A stretch of 64,000 bases of DNA from JAICMB01 sp963838885 (lineage in GTDB: Bacteria; Acidobacteriota; Terriglobia; Bryobacterales; Bryobacteraceae), in NCBI GenBank assembly GCA_963838885.1, contig CAWITB010000043.1, positions 80,866 to 144,865 of the forward strand, written 5' to 3'. The notes beneath the pieces are model-generated. The model was given only the letters and a program-made list of their open reading frames with translations. It searched no databases and was not told where the DNA came from. This document shows positions 1 to 8,648 of this stretch, piece by piece. The first letter of the stretch is position 1, and every line of letters starts with the position of its first letter. Made by a program: the position numbers and the translations under genes.

Positions 1-1
1 C

Positions 2-1201
2 ATGGCAGGGCTGCAAGGGGGGCCTCCGCACCCTGCTCCGAACTTCGCTTCTCTACGCCAGGACTTCCCGTGGTCCCAGAACACGACGTTTTTAAATAAC
101 GCCGGCTGGCATCCTTTGGGAACTCATACCCTTCGTGGCATGCGAATATACCTGGAGTCTCAGTTAAACGGACCGGGCGCTGGAGGACAGGACTTTGGCG
201 GTCGCGAGCAGGCGCAGTTGAAGGGTGTTTTCGCGCAGCTGGTTAATGCCAGGCCATCCGAGATCGCTTTTGTGCCGAGCACTCTTACCGGAGAAAATCT
301 TGTTGCCGCCGGCCTTGGAATTCCAGGATCGGATTGGAATGTGGTTACGGACGAGCTACATTACGAAGGATCGCTGTATCTCTATACCTCGCTCAAGAAC
401 CAGGGCTTGGATGTGAGAATCGTGAAAATGCGCGATTGGGGAGTGGATGTGCGCGACTACGAGCGCCTGGTCGATCGCAAGACCAAGCTGGTTGCGACGT
501 CGCTGGTCTCTTATATCAACGGTCGTTTCTTTCATGATATCCGCTCGCTTGCGGACCTTGCCCATGCGCACGGCGCTTACGTCTACACTGATATCGTTCA
601 GGCGGCCGGAGCTGTGCCGATCGACATGCGCGCGATGGGTATCGATTTCGCCGCATGCAGCAGTTACAAATGGCTCATGGGGGCGCGGGGATTTGGATAT
701 CTGTTTGTCCGGGACGAGCTTCAGGGAAAAGTGTTGCATAGAACGCAATATGGGGATCGGCAATTCACCAGTTTCGATTACCATATCTTCCCGTATGACC
801 CTCCGGGGCCGGCGCCGGCAACCTGGACGCAGGCAACTGGCGCGGGCAGCTTTTATGAAGTAGGCAATATTTCAAATGTGGCGGGAGCGGGTCAACTGGA
901 ATCGCTGGCTTACATTATGCGCTTGGGAGTTGATAAGATTCGAGCCCACGCCAGGCCCTTAACGGACCGATTGCGGCGTGAAATTCCGCGTTTGGGATAT
1001 CCCTGTATGACCCCTGAAAATAATGAATCGCCAACCTTGTCGTTTATTGCCAAAAATCCGGATGCTACCCGGGCGAAACTGAAGAAGGCGAACGTGACCG
1101 TAAAGGTAGGGGAGGGCAAGTCATGGCATCAGATGCGTGTATCTCCCTCCGTCTATAACAACGACGAGGATATCGACCGGCTGTTGAATGCTCTCACGTA
1201 A
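2..1201 (+). CDS. PLP-dependent class V aminotransferase family protein, probably 5'-truncated
   Basis: Fold-type I PLP enzyme of the class V aminotransferase/cysteine desulfurase superfamily. The motif SSYKWLMG carries the likely PLP-binding lysine (about residue 223 of the visible frame), preceded by the Asp-containing stretch YTDIVQAAG. The N-terminal LNNAGWHPLG is typical of the substrate/cofactor-binding start of these enzymes. The frame is open from the first bases and the Pro/Gly-rich beginning looks like the region just after an export signal, so the true start probably lies upstream of the window. Family members act as transaminases, desulfurases or lyases; the substrate cannot be read from sequence. 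It precedes two secreted TolB-CehA hydrolases and an RraA-like protein on the same strand, suggesting a shared catabolic role (inference). Confidence 0.8.
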   Translation: MAGLQGGPPHPAPNFASLRQDFPWSQNTTFLNNAGWHPLGTHTLRGMRIYLESQLNGPGAGGQDFGGREQAQLKGVFAQLVNARPSEIAFVPSTLTGENLVAAGLGIPGSDWNVVTDELHYEGSLYLYTSLKNQGLDVRIVKMRDWGVDVRDYERLVDRKTKLVATSLVSYINGRFFHDIRSLADLAHAHGAYVYTDIVQAAGAVPIDMRAMGIDFAACSSYKWLMGARGFGYLFVRDELQGKVLHRTQYGDRQFTSFDYHIFPYDPPGPAPATWTQATGAGSFYEVGNISNVAGAGQLESLAYIMRLGVDKIRAHARPLTDRLRREIPRLGYPCMTPENNESPTLSFIAKNPDATRAKLKKANVTVKVGEGKSWHQMRVSPSVYNNDEDIDRLLNALT

Positions 1202-1296
1202 TTATTGAACCTGATGTTCCCGAGTGTTTGTCCGGCATGGCGGCGCGCAGGCCGGGAGTTCAATCCCGAACCGCTTTCCAGGAAAGACTTAAATAA

Positions 1297-2328
1297 ATGA
1301 CAATTCGCAATCTTGCGATTTTATCGCTCCTTACAGCCGTCGCAGCGAGTCCCCAGCCGCAGCGGCGCGTGTTCTCTAAAATTTTCACAGGCGAGCCTTA
1401 CACGATCGAGTGCTATTTACCACAGATTACAAATGGACCCAACTTTCCGGCTTGGTCACCAGACAATCGTGAAATTGCCTTCGCAATGAAGGGCTCCATC
1501 TGGCGATTGAGAATGGACGACGGAATTGCGCATGAGCTCACGGTGGAAAAGGGATATGCATCCCAGCCAGCATGGTCGCCGGACGGAAAGTGGATCGTTT
1601 ATACTTCGGACCTGAATGAGCAGATACATCTCAAACTGCTCAATTTAGAAAACGGTGCGATCACGCAGCTCACGACCGGAAACTCGATAAACGTGGAGCC
1701 GGAATGGTCTCCCGACGGGATGCGTATTGCGTACGTGTCGACATGGCCCAACGGGAACTACAACATCTATATAATGCCGCTTCAAAATGGCACGCCAGGC
1801 AAGCCAGAAATGATTACTCGGGATTTCGAACTCGTTCCACCAACTGTCTATTATGGAAAGTGGGCGCTCCATATCAACCCGGCCTGGACACGCGACGGTA
1901 AAGAACTGATCTTCATCTCCAACCGTGACAATAAGAATGGATCCGGCGGATTTTATTGGATGAAGGCCGAGCCGGCAGCCCAGATGCACCGCTTTTACTA
2001 TGAGGAGACCACGTGGAAAACCCGGCCAACGCTTTCTCCAGACGGTTCAAAGCTTATCTATAGTTCCTATCTAGGGCGCCAATGGCAGCAGCTCTGGGGT
2101 ATGCCTCCGAAGGGCGGCGATCCGTTTCCACTCACGTACGGTGAATTTGACCGGACCACACCGCGTTGGTCTCCGGACGGAACCAAAATCGCTTTCATCT
2201 CGAATCAAACGGGAGATACCAGCCTGTGGCTGTTTCATTGGTTCGGAGGAAAACTAGAGCCGGTCGAAATTAAGAAATTGGACTTCAAACGGCTCCATGG
2301 GGCGACTCCGGGTTACGGTAATAGATAA
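1297..2328 (+). CDS. TolB-like PD40 propeller protein (N-terminal half of a frameshifted TolB-CehA gene)
   Basis: 343 residues with an N-terminal signal peptide ending near AAASP and at least five PD40 (TolB-like) beta-propeller repeats of the form AWSPDGK/RWSPDGT, implying an exported protein. A good ribosome site (aggaaag) precedes the ATG. The neighbouring 833-residue gene at 3782-6283 has the same propeller joined in one frame to a CehA/McbA hydrolase. Here the frame runs out just where that join should be, and the hydrolase half continues in the +1 frame (2297-3778). Aligning EIKKLDFKR with the paralogue's EIRRRIYRR followed by PMG leaves four bases where three are expected, near 2304-2307. 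So this is most likely one gene broken by a single-base insertion, real or technical. Confidence 0.8.
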   Translation: MTIRNLAILSLLTAVAASPQPQRRVFSKIFTGEPYTIECYLPQITNGPNFPAWSPDNREIAFAMKGSIWRLRMDDGIAHELTVEKGYASQPAWSPDGKWIVYTSDLNEQIHLKLLNLENGAITQLTTGNSINVEPEWSPDGMRIAYVSTWPNGNYNIYIMPLQNGTPGKPEMITRDFELVPPTVYYGKWALHINPAWTRDGKELIFISNRDNKNGSGGFYWMKAEPAAQMHRFYYEETTWKTRPTLSPDGSKLIYSSYLGRQWQQLWGMPPKGGDPFPLTYGEFDRTTPRWSPDGTKIAFISNQTGDTSLWLFHWFGGKLEPVEIKKLDFKRLHGATPGYGNR

Positions 2329-3778
2329 AGCGACGAACAGACCCGTCGCCGCCCGGGTCTCTCTTTCCGCCGCGGACGGACGGTCGTACGCCCCGACCGA
2401 CAGTTGGTTTCATGCCGATTGGTTGATGTTCGATCAGATGGATAAGAGTGAATACCATTACTTCCACACGACGGACGGCAAGTTTGAGGTGGAGCTTCCT
2501 CCTGGCATTACGCGCATTGCGTTTTCGAAAGGGCTGGAGTACCTACCCGTCGAAAAAGAGCTGACCGTTAGCGCCAATCAAGTCGCCTCGCTTACCGTAA
2601 ATCTGGAGCGCCTGGATAACCTGCCCTCCAAAGGATGGTGGGGGGGCGACAATCATTTTCACATGAATTACGCCGGCGTCTATCGTGAGAATCCCGAACT
2701 GTTGATGAAGCAGGCGGACGCCGAGGACATCAGTGTGATGAACAATTTAATTTGCAATAAGGAGCAGCGCATTCCAGACGTGGGATATTTTACGGGCGCG
2801 CCGGACGCCATTTCCAATGCGGAGCGCGTTTTATATCACAACGAAGAATATCATCCGCCCTTCTGGGGTCATGCCGTGTTTCTCAATCTGAAAAAGCATC
2901 TTATCATTCCGGCTTATGTAGGTTATCAGGATACCATCGTAAGCAGTATATATCCTCCCAACACCGTTCCATTTCGAATTGTCCGCGAGGATGGCGGATA
3001 TTCCGGTTACGCGCACGGCGCCGGAAAGGGCTTTGCCGCGGATTTAGCTCTGGACAATGTCGATTTTGTCGAGGCCAACGCCATGAGCGCCATGGAGCCG
3101 CTGTACCGTGCATGGAATTGCGGGTATCATGTTGTCGCATCGGCGGGCGAAGATGCTTTTCCGAACTTTTACCGGAGCTACATCATAGGAACCAACCGGG
3201 TCTACGTAAATGCCGGCAAAAAGCTTGATTACGATACGTGGATCCGAAATTTTCGGGCAGGCCGCTCTTTTGTTACCAGCGGTCCACTAGTGTTCTTCAC
3301 GCTTGACAACAAACAGCCCGGCGATGAAATCAAGTTGCCGGCCGCGGCAGGTCGGGAACTGCGCGCCGCAATCGAAGTCGAGTCCATAACTCCGATCGAA
3401 AGCGTCGAGCTTCTATATAACAACACCGTAGTGGATCGCGAGCAACCGGCCGATCACCCTTTGAGATTCCGCTTTTCTAAAGCCGTCATGCCGAATAGGA
3501 GTGGCTGGTACGCGGTGCGAGTAAAGGCGGCATACGGCAGACACCCGATCCGGACCCTTTCTCCCTTTGCCGCGACTATGCCGATTTGGGTAAGCGTCGG
3601 AGATCAACCCGTTCGTTCCGCCGAGGACGCCGATTACTTCATCAATTGGATTGACAAGACTTTGCAAGATGCTTTGGCGCTGCCAGCCTGGAATAACGAG
3701 TTAGAGAAATCCAGAACGCGACAATTATACGGTGAGGCTCGAGCCGCGATGGTTAGGCGTCGTGAAGAGGCGCATTAA
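2297..3778 (+). CDS. CehA/McbA-family metallohydrolase (C-terminal half of the frameshifted TolB-CehA gene)
   Basis: 493 residues. The first ~80 form a carboxypeptidase-regulatory-like beta domain (TVIDKATNRPVAARV). The rest is the PHP-like metallohydrolase of the CehA/McbA family, with a probable metal site in GGDNHFHMNYAG and conserved blocks shared with the downstream paralogue (MNNLICNKEQRI, HNEEYHPPFWGH, SAGEDAFPN, RSFVTSGPLVFF, SAEDADYFINWID). CehA and McbA themselves hydrolyse the carbamate ester carbaryl; the natural substrate here is unknown. The ATG at 2297 lies inside the upstream frame, so translation could be coupled, but it has no signal peptide of its own. If made separately, the hydrolase would not be exported, which favours a frameshift artefact or a recent mutation. 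Confidence 0.8.
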   Translation: MGRLRVTVIDKATNRPVAARVSLSAADGRSYAPTDSWFHADWLMFDQMDKSEYHYFHTTDGKFEVELPPGITRIAFSKGLEYLPVEKELTVSANQVASLTVNLERLDNLPSKGWWGGDNHFHMNYAGVYRENPELLMKQADAEDISVMNNLICNKEQRIPDVGYFTGAPDAISNAERVLYHNEEYHPPFWGHAVFLNLKKHLIIPAYVGYQDTIVSSIYPPNTVPFRIVREDGGYSGYAHGAGKGFAADLALDNVDFVEANAMSAMEPLYRAWNCGYHVVASAGEDAFPNFYRSYIIGTNRVYVNAGKKLDYDTWIRNFRAGRSFVTSGPLVFFTLDNKQPGDEIKLPAAAGRELRAAIEVESITPIESVELLYNNTVVDREQPADHPLRFRFSKAVMPNRSGWYAVRVKAAYGRHPIRTLSPFAATMPIWVSVGDQPVRSAEDADYFINWIDKTLQDALALPAWNNELEKSRTRQLYGEARAAMVRRREEAH

Positions 3779-3781
3779 GCG

Positions 3782-6283
3782 ATGAAACGTCTCTGGCTCC
3801 TCACGCTCCCGATATCCGCTTTGGCGTTCTCTGCGACTACAGCCACAGTTCGGTCGCGCTACTCCGGCGGTTACATGTACAGCTATTATGTGCCTCCCGC
3901 GGCCAGCACCCCGTGGCGGCCGGCGTGGTCGCCGGATGGTAAGCAGGTCGCGTTTTCAATGGCTGGTTCGATCTGGAGAATTCATCCTGGTGATGCCGTG
4001 GCTTATGAACTCACGGCGGGTCGCACGTATGATTCATCGCCTGCTTGGTCGCCCGACGGCCGCTGGCTAGCATATACGGCCGAGGATGAAAACGGCGTAA
4101 ATTTGAAATTGTTGAATGTTGCCACCGGCGAAAGCTCGGCGTTAACGTCCGGCGGAGATCTAAATCTGGATCCGGCATGGTCGCCCGATGGCAAGCGGCT
4201 GGCCTTTGTCCGCAATGAGCCCAGCGGTCAATTTCATATTTATATTCTGCCGTTCGAGAACGGCCGTGCTGGAGAGCTGGTCCGCCTGAGCGAGCCGCAC
4301 AGCTTCGGCCACGCGCGACTCTATTTCGGCGTCTTTGACGACCATATTCAGCCCTCCTGGTCTCCCGATGGCAAGGACCTGATGCTTGTCTCGAATCGCG
4401 GCATCTCGCTTGGCTCCGGCGCGATCTGGCGCGCGCCGGTGCACTCGGACCTGATGCGCGGCGCTCGAATGATACTGCGCGAGGAGACGCTCTACCGCAC
4501 GGAGCCGCAGTGGTCGCCCGACGGGAAACGCATTCTTTACAGCTCCCATCGGGGTAGTCAATTCGACAATCTCTATGTCCTTCCCGTTGATGGAGGCGAA
4601 CCGTACCAACTCACGCATGGCGATTGGGATCACTTCGACGCGCGCTGGTCGCCCGATGGCGAATGGATCGCCTACATTTCCAACCAGCAAGGAGTTTCGA
4701 GCCTTCACCTTCTTCGAACTATTGGCGGAGAGGACGTCGCGGTCGAGATTCGCCGGCGCATCTACCGCCGCCCCATGGGCACGCTCGAAGTGTACTTGAA
4801 AGATTCCGCGACCGGCCAAGCTACGCCCGCTCGGGTTTATTTGTTGGCATCGGATGGAAAGACGTATGCGCCCACAAATGCTTACCAGCGCGCGACGACA
4901 AGGCCGGTTAAAGGCGATTTCTTTCACGCGCAGCCGCATTTTCTGGTGGAAGCGCCTGCGGGCGAGGTTACTCTTGAAGCCGTGAAGGGCATCGAATACG
5001 AGCCTGTCAGTAAGACAGTTACCGTGAAGGCCGACTCGGTCACGGAATGCTCGATAGACTTGCGCCGGATGATTCACATGAATGCCCTCGGCTGGTATAG
5101 CGGGACGGATCACACACATATGAACTACGGCGGCAATTTGCACAACACGCCCGAGAATATGATGTTCATGGCGAATGCCGAAGATCTGAACATGATCGGC
5201 GATAAGATCTGTAACAAAGATAATCGCATCTTCGATTGGCAATTCTTCACTGGCGAGCCGAACAAGCTGTCTACTCCCGATCGCATCTTGATTTTCGGCG
5301 AGGAGTACCGGCCGCCATTCTACGGGCACATTAATTTAATCAATTTAAAAGAGCATCTGATCTCGCCGTTTACGACGGGTTATGAACAGACCGCGATCGA
5401 GAGCCTCTATCCCAGCAACACCGATATCTTCCGCATTGCCCGCCGGGAAGGGGGATTGGGAGGATACGTACACCCCTGGTCACAAGATCCCGTGAAGTCC
5501 GGTTATGCAGTGGCGCGCGGGTTCCCGGTGGATCTCGCGCTAGGCACATTTGACTACCTGGAAGTGCTGACTCGCGCCTCTCACTTTACCAATTCGTCAA
5601 AGGTATGGCACCGCGCGCTTAACTGCGGCTTCAAGGTCACTGCCTCCGCGGGCGAGGATTCGATTCTGAGCCTCAACGGTACGCCCATTCTCGGCGCCAG
5701 CCGTTTATATGCCTATCTCGGCCAGAAGCTGACCTGGGATGGATGGGTCGACGCGATCCGGCACGGGCGTACTTTTGTGACCAATGGACCGCTGGTTGGA
5801 TTCACGGTGGACGGCCAGGGTCCGGGAAGTGAGATTCACCTTCCCCCCGCCGGCGGCAGCGTCGAGGTTTTCGGGCAGTTTCATTCCATCGTGCCAATTG
5901 ATCGCATGGAATTGTACCTTAATGGCGCGGTAATCGAGACCATACCTGTCGCTAACGGCGCAATCGAGGGTGTTTTACGGAAGCGCGTCTCTGTAACGCG
6001 CAGCGGCTGGCTTACGTTCCGAGCCATAAGCAATGACAGCCATCACCCTGTCGACGATATTTACGCGGTTGCCGAGACGAGCCCGGTTTATGTGTACTGC
6101 GGCGATCGACCGATGCGTTCCCGCGAGGACGCCGAGTACTTTGTCCGCTGGATAGACGATATTACCAAACAGGCCGAAGCTCATCCGGGCTGGCGTTCAG
6201 AAAGCGAGCGCAAACACGTGCTCGATCAGTTCGCCGAAGCAAGGCGCATTCTCGAACAGCGCGCCAGCGAGGCGAAGCAATAA
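3782..6283 (+). CDS. Exported TolB-propeller / CehA-McbA metallohydrolase fusion protein
   Basis: 833 residues, intact. Signal peptide (MKRLWLLTLPISALAFSA), then six or so PD40 propeller blades (PAWSPDGK, QWSPDGKR, ARWSPDGEW) to about residue 330, a short beta domain from about 335 (GTLEVYLKDSATGQATPARV), and a CehA/McbA-type PHP hydrolase from about 430 with the metal-binding-like TDHTHMNYGG and a downstream SAGEDSI block. It begins 3 bases after the stop of the preceding homologue, so the two are a tandem duplication in one operon. The propeller probably presents or binds substrate while the C-terminal domain hydrolyses it (inference). The sister gene is the frame-broken copy at 1297-3778. 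Confidence 0.87.
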   Translation: MKRLWLLTLPISALAFSATTATVRSRYSGGYMYSYYVPPAASTPWRPAWSPDGKQVAFSMAGSIWRIHPGDAVAYELTAGRTYDSSPAWSPDGRWLAYTAEDENGVNLKLLNVATGESSALTSGGDLNLDPAWSPDGKRLAFVRNEPSGQFHIYILPFENGRAGELVRLSEPHSFGHARLYFGVFDDHIQPSWSPDGKDLMLVSNRGISLGSGAIWRAPVHSDLMRGARMILREETLYRTEPQWSPDGKRILYSSHRGSQFDNLYVLPVDGGEPYQLTHGDWDHFDARWSPDGEWIAYISNQQGVSSLHLLRTIGGEDVAVEIRRRIYRRPMGTLEVYLKDSATGQATPARVYLLASDGKTYAPTNAYQRATTRPVKGDFFHAQPHFLVEAPAGEVTLEAVKGIEYEPVSKTVTVKADSVTECSIDLRRMIHMNALGWYSGTDHTHMNYGGNLHNTPENMMFMANAEDLNMIGDKICNKDNRIFDWQFFTGEPNKLSTPDRILIFGEEYRPPFYGHINLINLKEHLISPFTTGYEQTAIESLYPSNTDIFRIARREGGLGGYVHPWSQDPVKSGYAVARGFPVDLALGTFDYLEVLTRASHFTNSSKVWHRALNCGFKVTASAGEDSILSLNGTPILGASRLYAYLGQKLTWDGWVDAIRHGRTFVTNGPLVGFTVDGQGPGSEIHLPPAGGSVEVFGQFHSIVPIDRMELYLNGAVIETIPVANGAIEGVLRKRVSVTRSGWLTFRAISNDSHHPVDDIYAVAETSPVYVYCGDRPMRSREDAEYFVRWIDDITKQAEAHPGWRSESERKHVLDQFAEARRILEQRASEAKQ

Positions 6284-6322
6284 TATGGCAGTGCCGGTCG
6301 TAGACAACAGTTTGGAGGCGTT

Positions 6323-7222
6323 TTGATGCGCTTTGTCATTCTACTGGTTAGTTTAATGGGACTTATAACATCAATGGCGCCAATTTATGGCCAGGTGTTC
6401 CGGCTTACCCGTGAGCAGATGATCAAGTACACGGCTAAGAGTCCATTTGACCGTTTCCCGGATGGAAGGCCGAAGGTCGACGACAAGCTGCTCGAGAGAG
6501 TTAAGGGACTCTCGCTCGAAGAGGCTTGGGGTATTTTGTTATCAAAGGGCTATAAGCACCAGTTCGCCGGCTGGGGGTTCCAGGTACTGCACCCGGGCAA
6601 GAAGCTTGTTGGTCGCGCAGTAACCGCTCAGTATCTTCCCTGGCGGCCGGACTTAGGTGCAACGCTGGACGCTGAGGCGCGAGCCGAGGGTCTTCCAACG
6701 GGCCAGAACCAAAAAGTTATCGACTTGCTTCAGCTAAACGATGTGCCGGTGATCGATCTCATGGGTGCCACCCCGGGACACAATTTCGGCGGCGACAACC
6801 TGCAAGCTGCGGTCTATGGGCGCACCAAGACAGGCGCGGTGATTGATGGGACCATTCGGGACGTCGAGGGTATCAAGGAACTTCCGACTCAGATCTTTTT
6901 TAAGGCGGCGCACCCCGAGGCGGTTAGTGAGGTCATGGTTGTCGGGATCAATATACCGATCAAAGTTGGGGAGGCGGTTGTGATGCCCGGCGATGTGGTG
7001 CTGGGTAACGACGAAGGAGTGATCTTCATTCCCCCGCATCTCGTGAAAGAAATCTGCGATACGGCGGATATGACGCACATCCACGACGATTGGACAAAAG
7101 AGAAATTTCTCACCGGCAAATATAAGGCGAGCGATCTTTATGGCGGCCCGGGCCTCTCACCCGAGCTGCAGAAGGAATACGATGCCTATGTCAAGAAGCG
7201 GCTGGCTGAACTGAACAAGTAA
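6323..7222 (+). CDS. Exported RraA-family protein (HMG/CHA aldolase-like)
   Basis: 299 residues: a hydrophobic signal segment (residues 1-24), a helical N-terminal extension, then the RraA/S-adenosylmethionine:2-demethylmenaquinone methyltransferase-like fold. The signature is visible as GHNFGGDNLQAAVYG followed by GAVIDGTIRDVEGI, the stretch which in 4-hydroxy-4-methyl-2-oxoglutarate aldolases provides the Arg-Asp pair for pyruvate and metal binding; the later VMPGDVVLGNDEGV block also fits. It has a good Shine-Dalgarno (ttggaggcg). Canonical RraA is cytoplasmic and about 160 residues, so the leader and the extra N-terminal ~80 residues are unusual. It sits 39 bases behind the CehA genes, consistent with an aldolase/hydrolase pathway working outside the cytoplasm (inference). 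Confidence 0.82.
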   Translation: MMRFVILLVSLMGLITSMAPIYGQVFRLTREQMIKYTAKSPFDRFPDGRPKVDDKLLERVKGLSLEEAWGILLSKGYKHQFAGWGFQVLHPGKKLVGRAVTAQYLPWRPDLGATLDAEARAEGLPTGQNQKVIDLLQLNDVPVIDLMGATPGHNFGGDNLQAAVYGRTKTGAVIDGTIRDVEGIKELPTQIFFKAAHPEAVSEVMVVGINIPIKVGEAVVMPGDVVLGNDEGVIFIPPHLVKEICDTADMTHIHDDWTKEKFLTGKYKASDLYGGPGLSPELQKEYDAYVKKRLAELNK

Positions 7223-7715
7223 TTCTTTCAGTGACAGAGGACCGCTGACGCGGTGACAGCGAGTCCATGATTTTTAAGCCGTTTGCCAACAGATCGGCTT
7301 CTACCGATTCCGAAAGACCCTGGCAAGGCGCCGCGGCGGACGGCGCCGGATACACCATGAAGTCGTAGCGCATTTCGTCGAGAATGGTCCGGCATGAGCG
7401 CCTCGTTGGCGCGGCTATTCTCAATCGTAATTTGCATAATCGCGGGCGATGGGCTCGGCTACGCGACGGCATAGCCCTACACTCGTCGCAAGCTGCGCGC
7501 GCCCCTCGCCGCGAGCGTCGGTGTTTGTGTTGAGCAGCGATTGCCTCGATACGTCGAAGTGGTTTGAAGGTTCGAGCCGACGCGCCCGTAGGATGAAATC
7601 GGCCTTTTTGCTCGCTCGATCCCCGCCGTGCGGGGCGCAGCCACCGCGGCGCAGGCGAAAAACAAAGCTCCAGTAAACCCGATATCTCGCGCCTGCGTTA
7701 ACTTAGGGCAGACCC
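7223..7715. other. Intergenic stretch, no supported gene
   Basis: About 490 bases with only short frames on both strands. Minus-strand frames contain protein-like patches (for example ILDEMRYDFMVYPAP) interrupted by stops, so a badly decayed gene is possible, but I cannot name a family. It separates the CehA/RraA group from the YihY gene. Confidence 0.4.
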
Positions 7716-8639
7716 ATGAGATACGTCTGGAACCTGGGCGGCCTGAAGGCCTCGGAACTGGCGCGGCGAGTCCTCAAAGAATCGCGCGCCGACGATGTTT
7801 TGGGACAGTCGGCTAAGCTCTCTTACTATCTGGTTCTGGCGGTCTTTCCGCTGCTGATATTTGTCGCTGCGCTGATGGGGTTGTTTGCCACGGGAAGCGA
7901 CATGCTGCGTAATCTGCTTGCCTATTGGCGCCACGTGCTGCCTGCCGCCGCATATCAACTCATCGCGGCCACGCTGCGGGAGATTGGCTCGAACTCCGGT
8001 GGGGGCAAGGTGTCCATCGGATTGGCTGGAACGGTCTGGGCCGCCTCAAACGGCATGACGGCGGTGATGGACGGTCTTAATAAAGCCTATGAAGTGAAGG
8101 AGGCGCGGCCGTGGTGGAAGGCGCAACTGTTATCGATGGGACTTACGGTGGCGTTGGCGATCTTCATTATCGTCGCGCTCGCGATCGTGCTGTACGGCAA
8201 TCGGATCGGCGAGCTCGCCGCCAACCATATTGGCCGCGGTGAGGAATTTCCAGCCGTTTGGAGCATCATTCAATGGCCCCTGGTCCTGGGCTTCGTTTTG
8301 CTGGCGTTCACGCTACTGTATCGCTTTGCGCCCGACCTGCATGGGGTGGAGTGGGAGCAGGTGACGCCGGGCGCGCTGGTGGCGGTGGCGCTGTGGCTCG
8401 TCGTCTCCGTCGGGTTTCGGGTTTACCTGCACTACTTCAATCACTTCGGCGCGACCTATGGATCGTTGGGCGCGATGATTATCCTGATGCTCTGGTTTTA
8501 CCTCACGGGGGCCGCGATCCTGGTCGGCGGCGAAGTCAACGCCGAAATCGAGAACGCGGCGGCGCGGCGCGGCGTTCCGGACGCGCGCCTGCCCGGTGAA
8601 AAGGCTCCAGGAGATAAAAGAAAACGCAAAAACCGCTAG
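7716..8639 (+). CDS. YihY/virulence factor BrkB family inner-membrane protein
   Basis: 307 residues of the YihY/BrkB family (long misnamed ribonuclease BN). An amphipathic N-terminus containing the DDVLGQSAKLSYYLVLAVFP-type entry to helix 1 is followed by about six membrane segments, the conserved LTAS/AASNGMTAVMDGLNKAYE block, and the terminal helix pair around FGATYGSLGAMIILMLWFYLTG, a hallmark of the family. The tail is short, basic and cytoplasmic (KRKRKNR). The function of these proteins is not settled; transport or envelope roles have been proposed. It is followed 9 bases later by an S9 peptidase on the same strand, so the two may be co-transcribed. Confidence 0.9.
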   Translation: MRYVWNLGGLKASELARRVLKESRADDVLGQSAKLSYYLVLAVFPLLIFVAALMGLFATGSDMLRNLLAYWRHVLPAAAYQLIAATLREIGSNSGGGKVSIGLAGTVWAASNGMTAVMDGLNKAYEVKEARPWWKAQLLSMGLTVALAIFIIVALAIVLYGNRIGELAANHIGRGEEFPAVWSIIQWPLVLGFVLLAFTLLYRFAPDLHGVEWEQVTPGALVAVALWLVVSVGFRVYLHYFNHFGATYGSLGAMIILMLWFYLTGAAILVGGEVNAEIENAAARRGVPDARLPGEKAPGDKRKRKNR

Positions 8640-8648
8640 GCTTGAGAT

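Noticed and set aside
4160..5329. 389-codon open frame on the minus strand
   Set aside because: It lies wholly opposite the TolB-CehA gene, is composed of biased Arg/Ala/His-rich sequence and shows no family pattern; a GC-rich shadow frame.
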